64,000 bases of DNA from Adiantum capillus-veneris (GCA_014529385.2 CM043970.1:41843279-41907278), one strand, 5' to 3'; counted from the stretch's first letter, positions 1-10,743 are shown. The notes: a model not told the origin generated them from the sequence alone. Numbers and translations are program-made.

Positions 1-279
1 GGATGGTGTTCCTTAAGTTTCGTACGAATCTCGCATGATTAGGTGAGTTACCTTCCGTATGTGTGTATGTGGCTAGGTGGTGTAGTTGAGAGCAGTGAGG
101 TTCTTGATTGTGGTTTAGTTGGCCTTCCAGAGTGTTGTATGTGTAGGATGGTCTCAGCCTGACAAGCTAAAGAGATTTCCTCTGTGTGCCTATCGTGTCA
201 CATGTTTCCTCGATTGACATTATGTTGATCTAGGTAGTGTTTGCATGCACTTCATGGGTGTGTGAGTCGCTCCGTCCAA

Positions 280-1140
280 CAAGGCTCTACCTCTTTAATC
301 TGCTTCGGAAACCTGACACCCAATTTCTCTTTGGCACGCTAGCTCACTTCAACAAGGGGATTATCCTTTTTGAAAAGCTCTTCCACCACTATCACATGCA
401 CATCATAAATTGGAAACTTCCAAGGAACATAATCTATTGTTGGCCTTACCTCAACAGGCTTTGCATCTCACACAACTGGCACTGCCTTTGACTGAACCAT
501 AGAATACTCTACTAGCTTTGAAACAGGCACATAATCTACAGGCTTCGTCAAACCCAGCTCCAGCTTCCGCGTCACCTTTCTGCTCTTCATCTTGGCCAGA
601 TACACCACGTCTTCATAGGTATCAGCAACATCTTCCACCTTATCTCTAATCCTTGGATGCAAGCACTCTAGAGACTTTGACAGCTTCAAAAATTGATTTT
701 CTTTCACCCCCGTGGCAACCTCTAACTCTTTCCAATAGGTTTCAAATTGCTCAAGAAAAATGGAAAAACCCCTACTTACATCTTGGCGTACCGCTTTCAG
801 CTTTGCACCAGCCTCTATCTGGGTGACTACTTCTTGAAACCGCTCCAAAAGCTGCCTTTTCAATTCTTACCATGAACCTCGACCATCAGCCTTCAGATCA
901 TTGTACCAAATCTTTGCACGTTTGCGCATCACTAGTGGCACTGTCTGCAACTTTTCCGCATCCATCAACATAGGCATCGAAAGCATCCATAATTCAAAAT
1001 CTCCTAACCAATCTTAGGGTCTTCAGAACTTGTAAATATGGGACCAATCTAGGCTCCATCACTTCTTTTATCTTCAAACACAACCAATAAAAAATTCGAC
1101 CATCCCCCAATTGCTTGTCAACTTTCAAACACATGCTTCA
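280..1140 (-). pseudogene. Degraded gypsy gag (element A)
   Basis: This is the remains of a retrotransposon gag, the capsid-like protein that packages element RNA in the cytoplasm. The longest open piece runs from 863 to 468 (131 aa). It aligns by eye with the gag of element D: a segment around AKIWYNDL, a central region with FLEQFETYW, then a region corresponding to the 'RTYEDAVEVAR' block of D (here DTYEDVVYLAK). The frame continues upstream across an in-frame TAA near 866 into MRKRAKIWYNDLKADG. It also continues downstream past a TGA at 468 to about 290, with a further TAG. No CCHC zinc knuckle is visible here. At least three stops make it non-functional. The region from 1 to 279 shows nothing I can assign. 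Confidence 0.65.
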
Positions 1141-1180
1141 ACTTTGAAATCGGAGCATCAATGGTCCTCTGTGGGGCCAC

Positions 1181-2518
1181 TGGAAGATGAATGGGGGGAT
1201 GGGGGAACACACCCGGCACCCAAACAGTTTGCCTCTCTATAGCCAGGATAATCACTGTACCCCGATCCATTAGAGTTCACCCTCAAAACTTGCACAATCG
1301 ATAGCAATCCACACCGATCTGGTGACCGTGCAGCAACACACACCACTCTCTCTTTCTCTCACACACACACAAAGACCCAAGAAGGTACACACATGTCCAA
1401 CATCGGCACCAGATTGATCGAACGGAGCAAAGAGAAAAGGGGGGAAAGAAGGAAGAAACGACACCAGAAATTGATATGATTTGCCTCAATTATGACAACA
1501 AAACCTCGTTTATACAACCATGAAGAACTGCTAGAACCTGCTCGACATGGAGACCTCGAACAATAAATAAAAAACCTGCAATCTCCAACTTTATCACTCG
1601 TGCACCTCTCCTCACTGAGAGCACGAAAACCAGAACACGACTATGGTGGCACCTCTGGTCCAAAAGGAAACCTGCGTCCGTCCTGCCTCGAGGGCTCGAG
1701 AACACACCTCGGAGTCTGCCTCTTCTAGGTCGAGGGCTCCACCTTGAGCAAAAAAATGGCACCCCTCCTCTTCTTCTTCCTCTTCTATCGCCCCTCTTGC
1801 TCTCCAAGATCTCTCCTCTCCAAAACCGTCCTCTCCCCAAACTGCAAAAAACTAGCCTCTTGGGCGCCGAGGATCTCGGAGCCACTGCACCCAACTTTCT
1901 GACTTCCATAACTTCCCGCTCCGGGCTCCGTTTGACAAGCAGTAAACTCATGCAAGCTCCATACACTGCATAGCACCTTCTCAAAAACTATCGAGGCTTA
2001 AAAAACACCAGATGGCACGACTCCCCATGCGGTCAGGCGGGTACCAACCTAGCCCCCGGAAAAAGTTCAACTGACCATAAACTGCAATCCATAGCTCTGA
2101 TCTGCAATCTAAAAAGACGAGTATGCTCGATAAATCAAGACATCACCTTGGGCTACCTATCGCCAATTGTCCTATCCGACAAGAATCTTCAATGCATTGC
2201 ATCTTCAAACTCAAATATCTCGAGCTCCATAGCTCTGTTTGATGGGCCGTCTGGACCTACTCCTTCAACACTTCAAGCTCTACATATCAAGGACAAAAAA
2301 TAGCACTTTGATCATCCTTCATCTTCCATCCTATCATGCCCTATCTGGAGCCTTTTTTGCCTAGAAAACCACATAAATCATACATCTTCGCTGCCACTTG
2401 CCCACACAAGCTCTTCTCATCTGCTCAAACTCTCTGCCATGCACCCATAAGCATACACACCACTGTATGTGCCCTCTTCTAGGGTCGACATACTTTGACT
2501 GTACCAACGTTCTTGTCA
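1181..2518 (-). repeat. LTR of gypsy element A (5' LTR)
   Basis: On the minus strand this LTR begins TGACAAGAAC near 2518 and ends near 1181. A stretch resembling the primer sites of elements D and H follows (TGGCCCCACAGAGGA, about 1164-1178). Homology with the B LTRs at 33768-35727 and 39803-41651 defines the repeat. It contains a CT/CA-rich patch at 1343-1375. A long minus-strand open frame at 1490-1984 lies wholly in this LTR and has no recognisable protein features. Confidence 0.6.
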
Positions 2519-3134
2519 GTGACTCATCGAAGCCGATCCACATTGGGATTTCGTATACACATGAGTAGCAATAGCAATAGCTATTCTTGGGTCACATGAA
2601 ATGTGGCTTGAGTGACCAGTTACAAATATGATGTGAATGAAAAGTGTACTGACCCTTGTTGTGCAACAATACATGAAGAATCTCCTCTTGACCACCTTCG
2701 CCAATGGCGTGCATGTTTTCGTTGTGGCTTGAGTGACCAGTTACAAATATGATGATGAATGACAAGTGTACCATCCCTTGTGCAACAATAGATGAAGAAT
2801 CTCCTCTTGACCACCTTCGCCAATGGCATGCATGTTTTCGTTGCAGTACAAGCAGTAAGGACTTCAGACCAAGGTCGTGGCTATGGCAGAAGCCTGGACA
2901 TCATGCAAAGAATCACTTACCAGTCCATCGCCACATGCCTTCTGTAAGATTTCGATGAGAATCAAGCGGCTGATGCTCCAGGCGCTTGTGTGTGCGTGCA
3001 TCACGGTCATCTCCTCCCTTCCCTCGTCCCTCAAACCGAAGGACCCGCTCGTAGAAACTCTCTCTCTCTCTCTCTCCACTGAGGGTGGCAAGGCCTGCAG
3101 CTCGGCAAAGACCTCTCCAGAACGTGCTCGCAAG

Positions 3135-3175
<41 letters not shown>

Positions 3176-3308
3176 CTGAGGATGGCACCGCCTGCAGCGC
3201 TCACTTGAGAGTGTCACAACGTTGAGGGAGGTTGAGCGTTGAGGGAGGTTTAGGGAAGGTTAGGGTTGAGAGCGCCTGCCTCTACCCGTCATCACTAAAG
3301 CTCATCAT
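2519..3308. other. Unassigned DNA with tandem duplication and (CT)n tract
   Basis: No recognisable gene. The stretch holds the 121-bp tandem duplication listed separately, short (CT)n tracts at 3059-3080 and 3140-3173, and repeated GAGGGAGGTT(T/G)A motifs at 3218-3262. A minus-strand open frame across 3217-2864 is driven largely by the GA/CT repeats (Arg-Glu dipeptides) and is not credible as a protein. Confidence 0.5.
2603..2842. repeat. Tandem duplication, ~121-bp unit x 2
   Basis: Unit 1 (2603-2723) and unit 2 (2724-2842) both begin GTGGCTTGAGTGACCAG and end GCATGTTTTCGTT. They differ by a few substitutions and short indels. This is a simple direct duplication. No protein or element family was recognised in it. 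Confidence 0.85.
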
Positions 3309-3412
3309 TACCCGCATGAACCTACCCAGCTCTGGTTTGCTGCTGCAACCAGTCCGCACCAGTGTGGACCTGTTGCAGTAGCAAACGAGGGCTGAGTAGG
3401 TTCATGTGGGTA
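3309..3412. repeat. Near-perfect 104-bp foldback (hairpin) sequence
   Basis: The two 52-base halves are inverted copies meeting at 3360/3361 with essentially no loop. The left arm begins TACCCGCATGAACCTACC and the right arm ends GGTTCATGTGGGTA. I count about 9 mismatches in 52, several of which would be G:U pairs in RNA. A shorter related hairpin sits at 3858-3901. This could be a foldback/MITE terminus or a young hairpin-RNA locus. No coding content. Confidence 0.75.
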
Positions 3413-3521
3413 AGGCCATTGTTTTAATAAAAAAACTTCAAACAGACAAGATGGGAGTTGCTGTTCTAGACGACGCCAGATGCAAAGAAAGGCTCCATCG
3501 ATCGCCTTCAACCGGTTGGGG

Positions 3522-3556
<35 letters not shown>

Positions 3557-4529
3557 TTTTGTGGTTAATTCAGCAATAAGCCTCCATTTTGGTGAGAGAT
3601 GAACTCGGAGAAAGAGAGCCCCTTGTGTTCGCCTCCACCTGCTCCTCCACTACTAGCCTTTACTAGCCTTCCCGTCCGGCTCGTCCTCCACTGCAATCTG
3701 ACATTCGTGCTTGTGAGCATTAATTAATGTCCACCCAACTTCTGCACACTGCCAAATTCTCGCCCACAAAATTGGCTTACCCAAGAGCTCTTCGACTACT
3801 AGAAGCCCCTCTGTCGAGCTTGATTGTGGCACCCTACGCTCCTTGGCTCCCTGGTATGCAGCTGCAACCATTCCGCGCCAACGCGGACTGGTTGTAGTAG
3901 CAAACGAGTGCGGGTATGGTCATTTACAAAAGAGTAAAATTACCCCAGATATTTAGTCCTAAACTTCCAAAATGCCCTATAGATTTTCCAAAATTCCCCA
4001 AAATACGCCCAAGTTTGAGATTAAATTTCTCCAAAGATTTTTTTTTAAAAGCTTAAGAAGACTGATTGTCTACCAATACAAGATGCTAAAAATAGAATTT
4101 GAGTTGGTTATGTAGGCTTTGGAGATGAATTGCTTCATTACTTTTGAACATAATTGCGCTTTTGGTGAGTTAATTTGTAACAAATAACATGCTAAGCACT
4201 CAAAACATATCTAAATTGTCAAAAAGGAATAAAGATTAAAAAATCTTGAAGAATCTAACCAAAAAAGATACAAGGGTATTTTGGGAATTTCTAAAATTTG
4301 TAATTTTTCCTTGAAAAAAATAGCATTTGTCAAAATGAGTTTGATTCCAAACTTTTGTGAATGACTTATTTTTTATTGTCGTTTGTCTCATTTGCACCAA
4401 CAATTTTTGTGTTTTGCCCGTTTGCTGCTTCCTTCCCATAGAATCACGCCCACAAAAACCGCGAGTTTAATTGTGAAATTAGTTTTCAAAAATGGAAAAA
4501 CCACTTACACTTTTGCAATTTACTCTAAG
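3413..4529. other. Unassigned A/T-rich DNA
   Basis: No gene recognised. It contains a (GA)n tract at 3523-3553, a hairpin at 3858-3901 and, from about 3920, A/T-rich sequence with many short homopolymer runs. Short open frames here (for example minus 4439-4236 and minus 3871-3653) have no recognisable motifs. Confidence 0.4.
3858..3901. repeat. Second hairpin, related to 3309-3412
   Basis: GCTGCAACCATTCCGCG pairs with CGCGGACTGGTTGTAGT around a short CCAA centre. The stem and the following GCAAACGAG match the central part of the first hairpin in the same orientation, so the two are copies of one palindromic sequence about 0.5 kb apart. Confidence 0.65.
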
Positions 4530-4865
4530 TAATAAAGAGTGTTTGAAGGGACTTGCTCGATTAGTTTGTTGCTTGGAAATACTTGCTCGCCAATTTGTAT
4601 AACCCCACAAGGGCAACTACACATGATTGTTGCTCATGAGAGAGAGCCCTTTTGGCCAATAAAAGGAGGGTTCTTCTACACACGAAAGGAATTGTGAAGT
4701 TGATGAAATAAGGTGTGTGTGAAGTGGTGAGAGTGAAGCAAGGCAGGAGTTCCATTAAGGGTACAATTCCTTTGTAACCTACTTCTAGTTTAAAGTACTA
4801 AAGCCATTGAGTGGTTGATTTCCCATGGATGTAGCCCACATTTGGTGAGCCAATTATATCGTATG

Positions 4866-4906
<41 letters not shown>

Positions 4907-5862
4907 TCTCTCTAATCGCTTGTGTGTGAAAATTATATCTCTTCATTAAGTAAACTACTCCAATATCTACTTAGCTACGTCCTATTTTCTAAGAATTCGT
5001 ATCAAATCAAGGTTTTCTCATAGCTAAAGTATCCTGAGAAAAGGATTCCTTGAATTGAGTGGGAGTAATGGCGGAGGAAGGTAAGCTCAAGATCAAGAAG
5101 TTCAACGAAAAAAACTACCAACACTGGAAGATGCAGATTGAATACTATCTCTACTAGAAGGACCTTTATTTTCTACTAGGTTGTCTTGCAAACAAACGTG
5201 AAACTTAAAATATGAAGCATGGATTTTCCTTGACTGAAAGGCATTAGGAACAATCTGGCTAAGTTTGGTATAAATGTAGCCTTCAACATTTTGGAGATGA
5301 AGACCACATAGGAATTGATGAAGTCACTTGAAGACGCTACGAGAAAGCATCGGCATCCAATAAGGTATTTCTCATGAAGTGCTTTTTCAATCTAAAAATG
5401 ATAAAGAGTGTTTCAATTGCAGAACACCTAAACGACTTTAGCACCAACATAATTCAGCTTCAATCGGTGAAGGTTAATTTCGACAATGAAGTGCAAGCCC
5501 TCCTTATACTATCATCTCCACCAGATAGTTGGGAGAGCCTTGTGATGGTTGTACGTAACTCTATATCTAACACAAAGACCCTTAAGTTTGATGATGTTGT
5601 GGGTGTTCTCCTAAGCGAGGAAAGTGAACGAGAAGCACAGGTAAATCATTAAGTGTTGCACTATCAACGAAAACAAGGGGAAGATTGCAAGAGAGATTCA
5701 AAAACCAAAAGGGTTGTGATAACTTAAGGTGAGCAAGTCACACACAAATTTAATTCTTGAATGTTTTAACTACGGCAAGAAGGGCCACATAAAAAAGGAT
5801 TGTTGGTCCAAGAAGAAGAAGGATTCAAAGTCTCGAGACAACAATCCAACATTGGAGGCCAA
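4530..5862 (+). mobile_element. Ty1/copia relic C0 (LTR 3' part + gag), same family as C1/C2
   Basis: This plus-strand relic is of the same family as C1 and C2. LTR-like sequence (about 4530-4993) carries the conserved block CACAAGGGCAACTACACATG and the region after the (CT)n tract at 4869-4916. A degenerate primer-site region (TCGTATCAAATCAAGG near 4996-5012) and a gag relic follow. The LTR 5' end is missing, and the TATAAAA box of the family has decayed here to CAATAAAA (about 4658). Homology stops abruptly inside gag at about 5862. No 3' LTR is seen. Confidence 0.7.
5068..5862 (+). pseudogene. Degraded copia gag (element C0)
   Basis: The ATG at 5068 starts MAEEGKLKIKKFN, matching the gag start of C1 and C2. 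Within the first 100 codons there are several stops (for example TAG after EYYLY near 5157). The gag middle is open at 5374-5652 (EHLNDFSTNI, LLILSSPPDSWESL, the UBN2-type gag core). A CCHC-like knuckle follows near 5758-5800, with its first Cys pair damaged: CFNYGKKGHIKKDC, with Y where the second Cys should be. Similarity to C2 ends after LEAN at about 5862, so protease, integrase, RT and RNase H are absent. This is a dead copy. Confidence 0.8.
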
Positions 5863-6534
5863 TCACTATAAGAGGCTGAGATCTTTTTCGTGCATGACAA
5901 CCACGTCTGGATGAGAAAGGGTAGAGAGAAGAGGCTAGGAGAGAAGAGAGATTAAAAATTCTATTTTATCGTGCATTTTCCTAGCTAATTATTGTGCAAA
6001 TAGTTGCAAAATTTTCCGTGCAGATAGCTTTAGCATTTGTCACGTGTATAGCCTCTTAGATACCCTAACATGAATATAATATACCCCCTATGATATACCC
6101 ATCCACATCGCTCCTTTATATAATAAGAAAAATATACTAAAAGATATATAATAAAAAGTACTTTGATTTTGTATCCTCTATATACCATACTTAATTGCTG
6201 GCTCTCCTCAAAAGAAATCCATTAAATATTAGGATTCCCTTGGACTATTCTATCCCCCCTCCCACCTCAAAATTCCACATCAGCAGAGACTATTCGCCTT
6301 GTCCCTCACCAGTTTTCTACCCTGCATTCCCTTCCAACCCTCTATGGTAGCTTAGTCTTTTCTGAGCCCACCCCCCCACCCCCTCTTTGTGCACATGCCT
6401 TTTCCATCCACATCCTCCCTTGTCTTGTACACACGTACGTCCTAGCGAATTCATCTCTCTGCAAAGACCACCTCACCTCAGCTCGCCTTGTTGTTGTTGC
6501 TCCTTGCATCTACCAACTAACAAGCCATAGATAC

Positions 6535-6581
<47 letters not shown>

Positions 6582-6716
6582 AAACAAATGTGTTACAATG
6601 TATACCAGCATAAGATCATTAACAAAGAATTCACAAAAGCAAGTGATCGACATTAGCTACAACATCCTCATTACGATGCATTAAAACATGACCTTAATTA
6701 ATCATCCACTACATCA
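5863..6716. other. Unassigned A/T-rich DNA with (GA)n tract
   Basis: No gene recognised. It includes A/T-rich sequence with ATATA runs (6060-6190), C-rich patches (6250-6420) and a (GA)n microsatellite at about 6537-6580. Confidence 0.45.
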
Positions 6717-7234
6717 TCATCTGCTAGTTCCATAGCCATGTTGCAGTCCCAGTTCATCAAAATCAGGATAGGGATCAAAATAATTATCCTCAGCATCATT
6801 TTCTTCTTCTAGATCTTCATCCTCTTCTTCATCTTCCATGTATGTTTGCTCTTCTTCATCAACATAATTCTCATTCGCTTTGTCAAGCGGTTGTGTTGGA
6901 TGTTCTTCATCTTTTAGTTCTGCTTTATCATCATCATTATGTTTTTCCACAGTGGTTCCTATGTTCAATGCGTCATCTAGTATACATCTTGCTCTTGGCA
7001 TGACTTGTATGACAAACCAATACCTTCGTTCAAAAATACTTGGAAGATAGGTCACTTGCTCACAAATTCTTGGAGAGATGTAGATATCACTTGTGTCCGT
7101 ATGTAATCTTGTAGATTCCACCATGTAGATACCGCTTGCATGTCTAAATAAGACGCCCAAACCAATTCACATCGAGCACATACTTTCAAAAAATTCAAAA
7201 ATCTACTCAGTAGATTCTTTAGATAACTCCACAA
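6717..7234 (-). pseudogene. CACTA transposon accessory C-terminus (DUF4216-like)
   Basis: The minus-strand frame from about 7160 reads YISPRICEQVTYLPSIFERRYWFVIQVMPRAR. This resembles the end of the DUF4216-type domain found downstream of TNP2 transposases in plant CACTA elements: a 'pFvLasQa.qVfYv.D....W.vv..v.PR' pattern. A long acidic tail follows (DEEEQTYMEDEEEDEDLEEE) and the frame stops at 6717. The N-terminal part lies in a different frame (7234-7052, containing ARCELVWASYLDMQ), indicating a frameshift. It lies 0.6 kb downstream of a TNP2 piece on the same strand, which supports the CACTA assignment. The family call is by pattern, not by search. Confidence 0.5.
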
Positions 7235-7838
7235 TATCTATTTTCCATATTGTTTGGATTTTGCGCATCAAAATTGCCCATCATTCCACTATCATTTGTC
7301 ATTTGTTTTCTGTCTACATTATCAGCTCAAAAGTGACTTCCTTCATGTCACATCAACTTGAACATTGTTTCCTGTTGAAAGTAGAACAAGTTTGAGTATA
7401 GGTAGCTATATACTAATATTTTAAATTGTGCATAATGAGTTTGATTAGCAATTACCTTTGGTAGACAACCTCGCATATACTCCCACTCCTCATGGCTAAC
7501 ATGCTCACAATCAACTTTAGCTTTGTCATTTGTTCATGCAACCAATTGGGCCTTATAAGGTTTGGAAACATGGCAAGTTATGGTGGGTAAACCACATTGA
7601 GAACAAATTCTTCTTTGGATAAGAATCTTGCAGCTGGTATGGATGCGACTTCAATCTCCTTAGAGCTCACCCACCTGACAAGCTCTCCCATCTTATATAT
7701 AGCATCATGTACTTTCTTGCTTTGCATCCATTGATGCTCAATGGTAAGATGAACTGCATAGTGTTTCCAAAAGTAATAACATTAGAGTCACAACAAGTAA
7801 GATAAAACGTAAAGGTTCGACACCTGCACCATCTTGTG
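7235..7838 (-). pseudogene. Linker region of CACTA relic
   Basis: This lies between the transposase piece and the DUF4216-like piece on the same strand. One readable stretch (about 7760-7630, minus) gives EHQWMQSKKVHDAIYKMGEL then VRWVSSKEIEVASIPAARF, which could be part of the same element's second protein. It has no long open frame. I do not recognise it as a defined domain. Confidence 0.35.
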
Positions 7839-8210
7839 TCAATCGTGGGATTTCAACCCGTGTAATAGGGGTCCATCACCTTTCTTTGTCTTCAAGAATG
7901 CTCCATTTAAAGGCCACATGCAGTCTATAGGTGTTCTGATGGAAGCAATAACTTCTTTCACTTTGATTTGGTCAGTGTTTGATAGGATCCATGGTGCCTT
8001 TGGAAGACGATGGTTCCGGTTGTCTTCTATCACCGGCATTGCTGGTGTTGGCAATTCACATTGAATTTTAATATCCTCCTTAATGCCAACACTATCGCTC
8101 TTGCCTATGATGTGGTCCCAGATCATCTGACCTACGTTTTTGAATATGTGCATTGAATCTATCAAATGTTCGACCTTCAAATCGGTCCAGTAAGGCAACT
8201 CAAAAAACAC
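7839..8210 (-). pseudogene. TNP2-like CACTA transposase fragment
   Basis: The 123-aa minus-strand frame begins MFFELPYWTDLKVEHLIDSM and contains HIFKNVGQMIWDHI. It ends with the TNP2 signature GLKSHD. The established TNP2 pattern is FFELPYW...R.NLDVMHIEKNV....L......GLKSHD, and both ends fit. The acidic residue and histidine of the catalytic block (here IDSMHIFKNV) are partly changed. It would encode part of the DDE-type transposase that cuts and pastes CACTA elements. Upstream coding is lost by 8.2 kb. A separate TNP2 N-terminal fragment lies at 20100-20531, perhaps from the same element before insertion of D. Confidence 0.75.
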
Positions 8211-8780
8211 AGAACATCGTCTGATACCGTTGTGTGGCTGTCGGGGAGGAGGTCCATTGAGAAATGCCTATCCCATGCTCTTTTCCAATATTGCATTGTA
8301 ATGTACCCATCATTTTTCAATAAAAGTATTACATTTACTTTGAAAATATTAAAGGTTCGTATTTTGTTAAGTCTTAAAGATTTCAAACGGAATGATTGGA
8401 TTAGAAATCGGACTCTAGAACTACTAATTATGACCCTTATTCACTTGGAAACAATAGGTTGATGGGAAACTTAAGCCTCAAGACTGTATCTAAAGATAAG
8501 AGTTGACCTTTTAGGAAAGAGAGCAATTTTAGAAAAGGGGGAGTGATTTTAGAAGAGAAGGAGTAGGAGGAGTCCTTTTAGGAAAGAAAGAGTCTTTTTA
8601 GAAAAGAGAGAGGAGGAGTTTAGCTAGAGCTCTTTTCTTGGAAGACAAGCTTCTTCCTAGAGACTCGAAACCGTGCATCGGAATCCTTGTCCCTTTAAAA
8701 AAAAAAATCCGCGAACATGCGCGAACTTATCTCTCTTTGCTTCCCTCTATTCTTAGCTTGTGATTTTGGCCTTGAGAGCC

Positions 8781-8788
8781 TATATAAA
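8781..8788 (+). promoter_or_regulatory. Candidate TATA box (TATATAAA)
   Basis: TATATAAAGACCC sits about 25-30 bases upstream of an ACACACACACTC start region, followed by a long CT-rich leader without ATG up to 9001. This is the layout of a plant core promoter or of an LTR U3-R junction. No matching second LTR is visible, so its owner is unknown. Confidence 0.35.
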
Positions 8789-9000
8789 GACCCTTGTCCC
8801 TTCACTTTGAAGACACACACACTCTCAAAAGCGGAAGCTCTCTTGCCTTAACGTCAGAGTTACCTTCTCTCCCTCAAGATCTCTCCCTCAAGTTGTTACC
8901 TTCAAGCCATCTCCATCTCCAAGTCTTTTTCTACCATCGTTGTGTTGCCCTTTGGATTCTTGAGTTCTCTTTCTCTCTTTCCCTTTCCTCTACCTTGTTT

Positions 9001-9201
9001 ATGAAAGCCCCAAAACGAGTGACCCGAAGCTTGAAAGATGCTCATGTTGTTCCATCTTCATGGAAGGTGAAAATAAAGATATCATCTACTCCAATCATAA
9101 CTCAAGCGGAGGTATCGACTCCGAAAGAAGGTGAAATCGTCCACCCTCAAATACGGGAGGTAATCGAACATGTCGCTAGTCCGGTAATAAAAAAATTATA
9201 A
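9001..9201 (+). CDS. Short open frame downstream of the TATA-like box (unrecognised)
   Basis: The ATG at 9001 opens a 66-codon basic frame beginning MKAPKRVTRSLKDAHVV and ending HVASPVIKKL before TAA at 9199. It is the first ATG after the candidate leader. I do not recognise the protein. It could be the start of a gag or a first exon whose continuation was lost. The upstream in-frame extension to 8794 is leader-like (Ser/Leu from CT-rich DNA) and is not proposed as coding. Confidence 0.25.
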   Translation: MKAPKRVTRSLKDAHVVPSSWKVKIKISSTPIITQAEVSTPKEGEIVHPQIREVIEHVASPVIKKL

Positions 9202-9577
9202 TTCTGCATTGTTATTCATGTTGACCTGCGAATTCAAGCATAGGGAACCCCTTAAACCCTCCAAGCAACGTGATTCCATTACAAGAAACAAGTAAATGTT
9301 TTGATAGATTAGTGAAAGAACTGTTTGATAAATTGTCACTGTTTGTCAAAAAATTATTACTTGATAAATTATTATTGTTTTGATACTGGTTGATATGAGG
9401 AATTGGTTGATCATGTTTGAAGAATCATTTAAAGAAAAGAATTTTTGAAAAGAATATCTTTTGTTCCCCACAGGTAGCGAGATGATGCCACGGTTACTGG
9501 AGATTAAGCTGAGGTTTTCAGCTCTTTTTTTCCTTGCGGTTAGCGGGATAACTCGCGTGTAGTGGGATGCCTCGCGG

Positions 9578-10714
9578 TGTGAGCGGGATGGAAACACAAA
9601 GAATGCCTCTATAATGACCCGACACACACTCTTGGAAGGATATAGACACACACTATGGGGCACCACTCGGTTGACACAACACACCTGGCCGAGACAGGGA
9701 ACACACCTATGGAGTGAGAGGAGAGAGACTATCTGTTTGCCCACTCCACACAGAGATACACACACACACACACACACACACACACTCAAAAACTCAGCTC
9801 AAAAGAGGAGGATTTCTGATGTTTAGATACAATTGAGCTTGGGCCAACACCAATGGGGAAAATAGCTCACACAATATGGGTAAAATAAGCCGGATACAAT
9901 CACAAACTGGAGCAAAAGCTTCGCTCATAGGAGAAACTTACACAGCCAAAACAGCAGAAAAATAGTGAGGAATTTGGCAAAATGGACAGTACCATCTCGT
10001 CTGGAACGGCCCAAAACCCCAGTCTACAATGTCAAAGTGCTTAAATCCGACCTCAGATGAGGAGTTTACGGCCAAAACAGGCTCCAAAAATCCCAAAAAC
10101 ACAGTTGCGGCTGTTCCTCCTCTCTTCTCCATGTTTTTTCTAGTCTTCTGTCTGTTTTTTCAGTTCCCACACTTAGATTTATTATTTGGGAACCCTTGGC
10201 CTTTTAGATGACCTCAAACGGACCCCGAACAGGCCAAAAACTGACCTCACAGTGCATAGTTGTCACCCTGCTGCATCCATCCGCACACCTGGCACTCAAA
10301 TTTTTTCAATAATGCATCCCGCCACTACGTGAAGTGGCCCCAAAATATGGTCCTCGTGGTGACCTTTCTGCATAATTATCACAAGAAAACACCCACATTG
10401 TGTCCGTACTTATCGACGTGCAACTATTGACCCCATTCGGTCTCCTGACGCCACTGGATGCCACTTGATGCACGTGCTTACCTCATGTCATCGACCTGCA
10501 GATAGCTTCCTCAAATCCTCAACTCCTCATTACTATAGAAAAAACACACTGGTACTGGTGATAGTGAAAATCGATGCAAGATGTACACCCTGTCCTACCT
10601 GTACACTAGGCCCCACGTAACCACCTGGCTATGGAAAATGGGCAATTCCTTATTTGATGCACCATGCATGTGTATGTACATATGCGCAATCCCTTGCTCC
10701 AAAAAACTCCTGAA
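9578..10714 (-). repeat. 3' LTR of gypsy element D (left copy)
   Basis: It begins TGTGAGCGGGATGG on the plus strand and matches 18458-19604 closely along its whole length. It carries a (CA)n tract at 9758-9784, longer than the equivalent tract in the right LTR (18640-18658). The right edge has mutated from the expected ...GACA to ...TGAAAT. The internal sequence next to it (CTAGCAGGCTAGGGG read on the minus strand, about 10722-10736) resembles the polypurine area of element J. Confidence 0.9.
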
Positions 10715-10743
10715 ATAATTTTCTCATCCCCTAGCCTGCTAGA

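Larger units (their letters stand above)
1..2518 (-). mobile_element. Ty3/gypsy element A, 5' part (LTR + gag); rest lies left of the window
   Basis: A minus-strand gypsy-type LTR retrotransposon enters the window with its 5' end. Its LTR (1181-2518) is followed, reading on the minus strand, by a primer-site-like stretch and a degraded gag (1140-280). The LTR is a diverged relative of the two LTRs of element B. All three share the block around 'gactccccatgcggtcag' (about 2020-2045, 35205-35230 and 41130-41150) and the sequence after it. Protease and pol are not seen and would lie to the left. The right LTR edge is placed by comparison with the B LTRs and by the expected terminal CA on the plus strand. 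The next bases are GTGAC, but no matching target duplication can be checked. Confidence 0.7.
8211..9577. other. Gap with promoter-like segment; no assigned gene
   Basis: No recognised family. The part from 8500 to 8650 is rich in the repeated phrase TTTTAG(G/A)AAAGAGAG. A TATA-like box at 8781 and a pyrimidine-rich leader follow. The region 9202-9577 carries no gene. It ends in short repeated phrases of the form GCGGTTAGCGGGAT that form the target of element D. Confidence 0.45.

Noticed and set aside
1490-1984. 164-aa minus-strand open frame
   Set aside because: It lies entirely inside the LTR of element A, is Arg/Ser-rich low-complexity sequence, and is not preserved in the related B LTRs.
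2864-3217. 117-aa minus-strand frame with LIEILQKACGDG, considered as a PPR-type gene fragment
   Set aside because: No repeated 35-residue helix pattern and half of the frame is microsatellite; evidence insufficient.
3218-3290. Telomere-like TTTAGGG/GGTTAGGG phrases
   Set aside because: Only one or two imperfect copies in a GA-rich patch; not an interstitial telomeric array.
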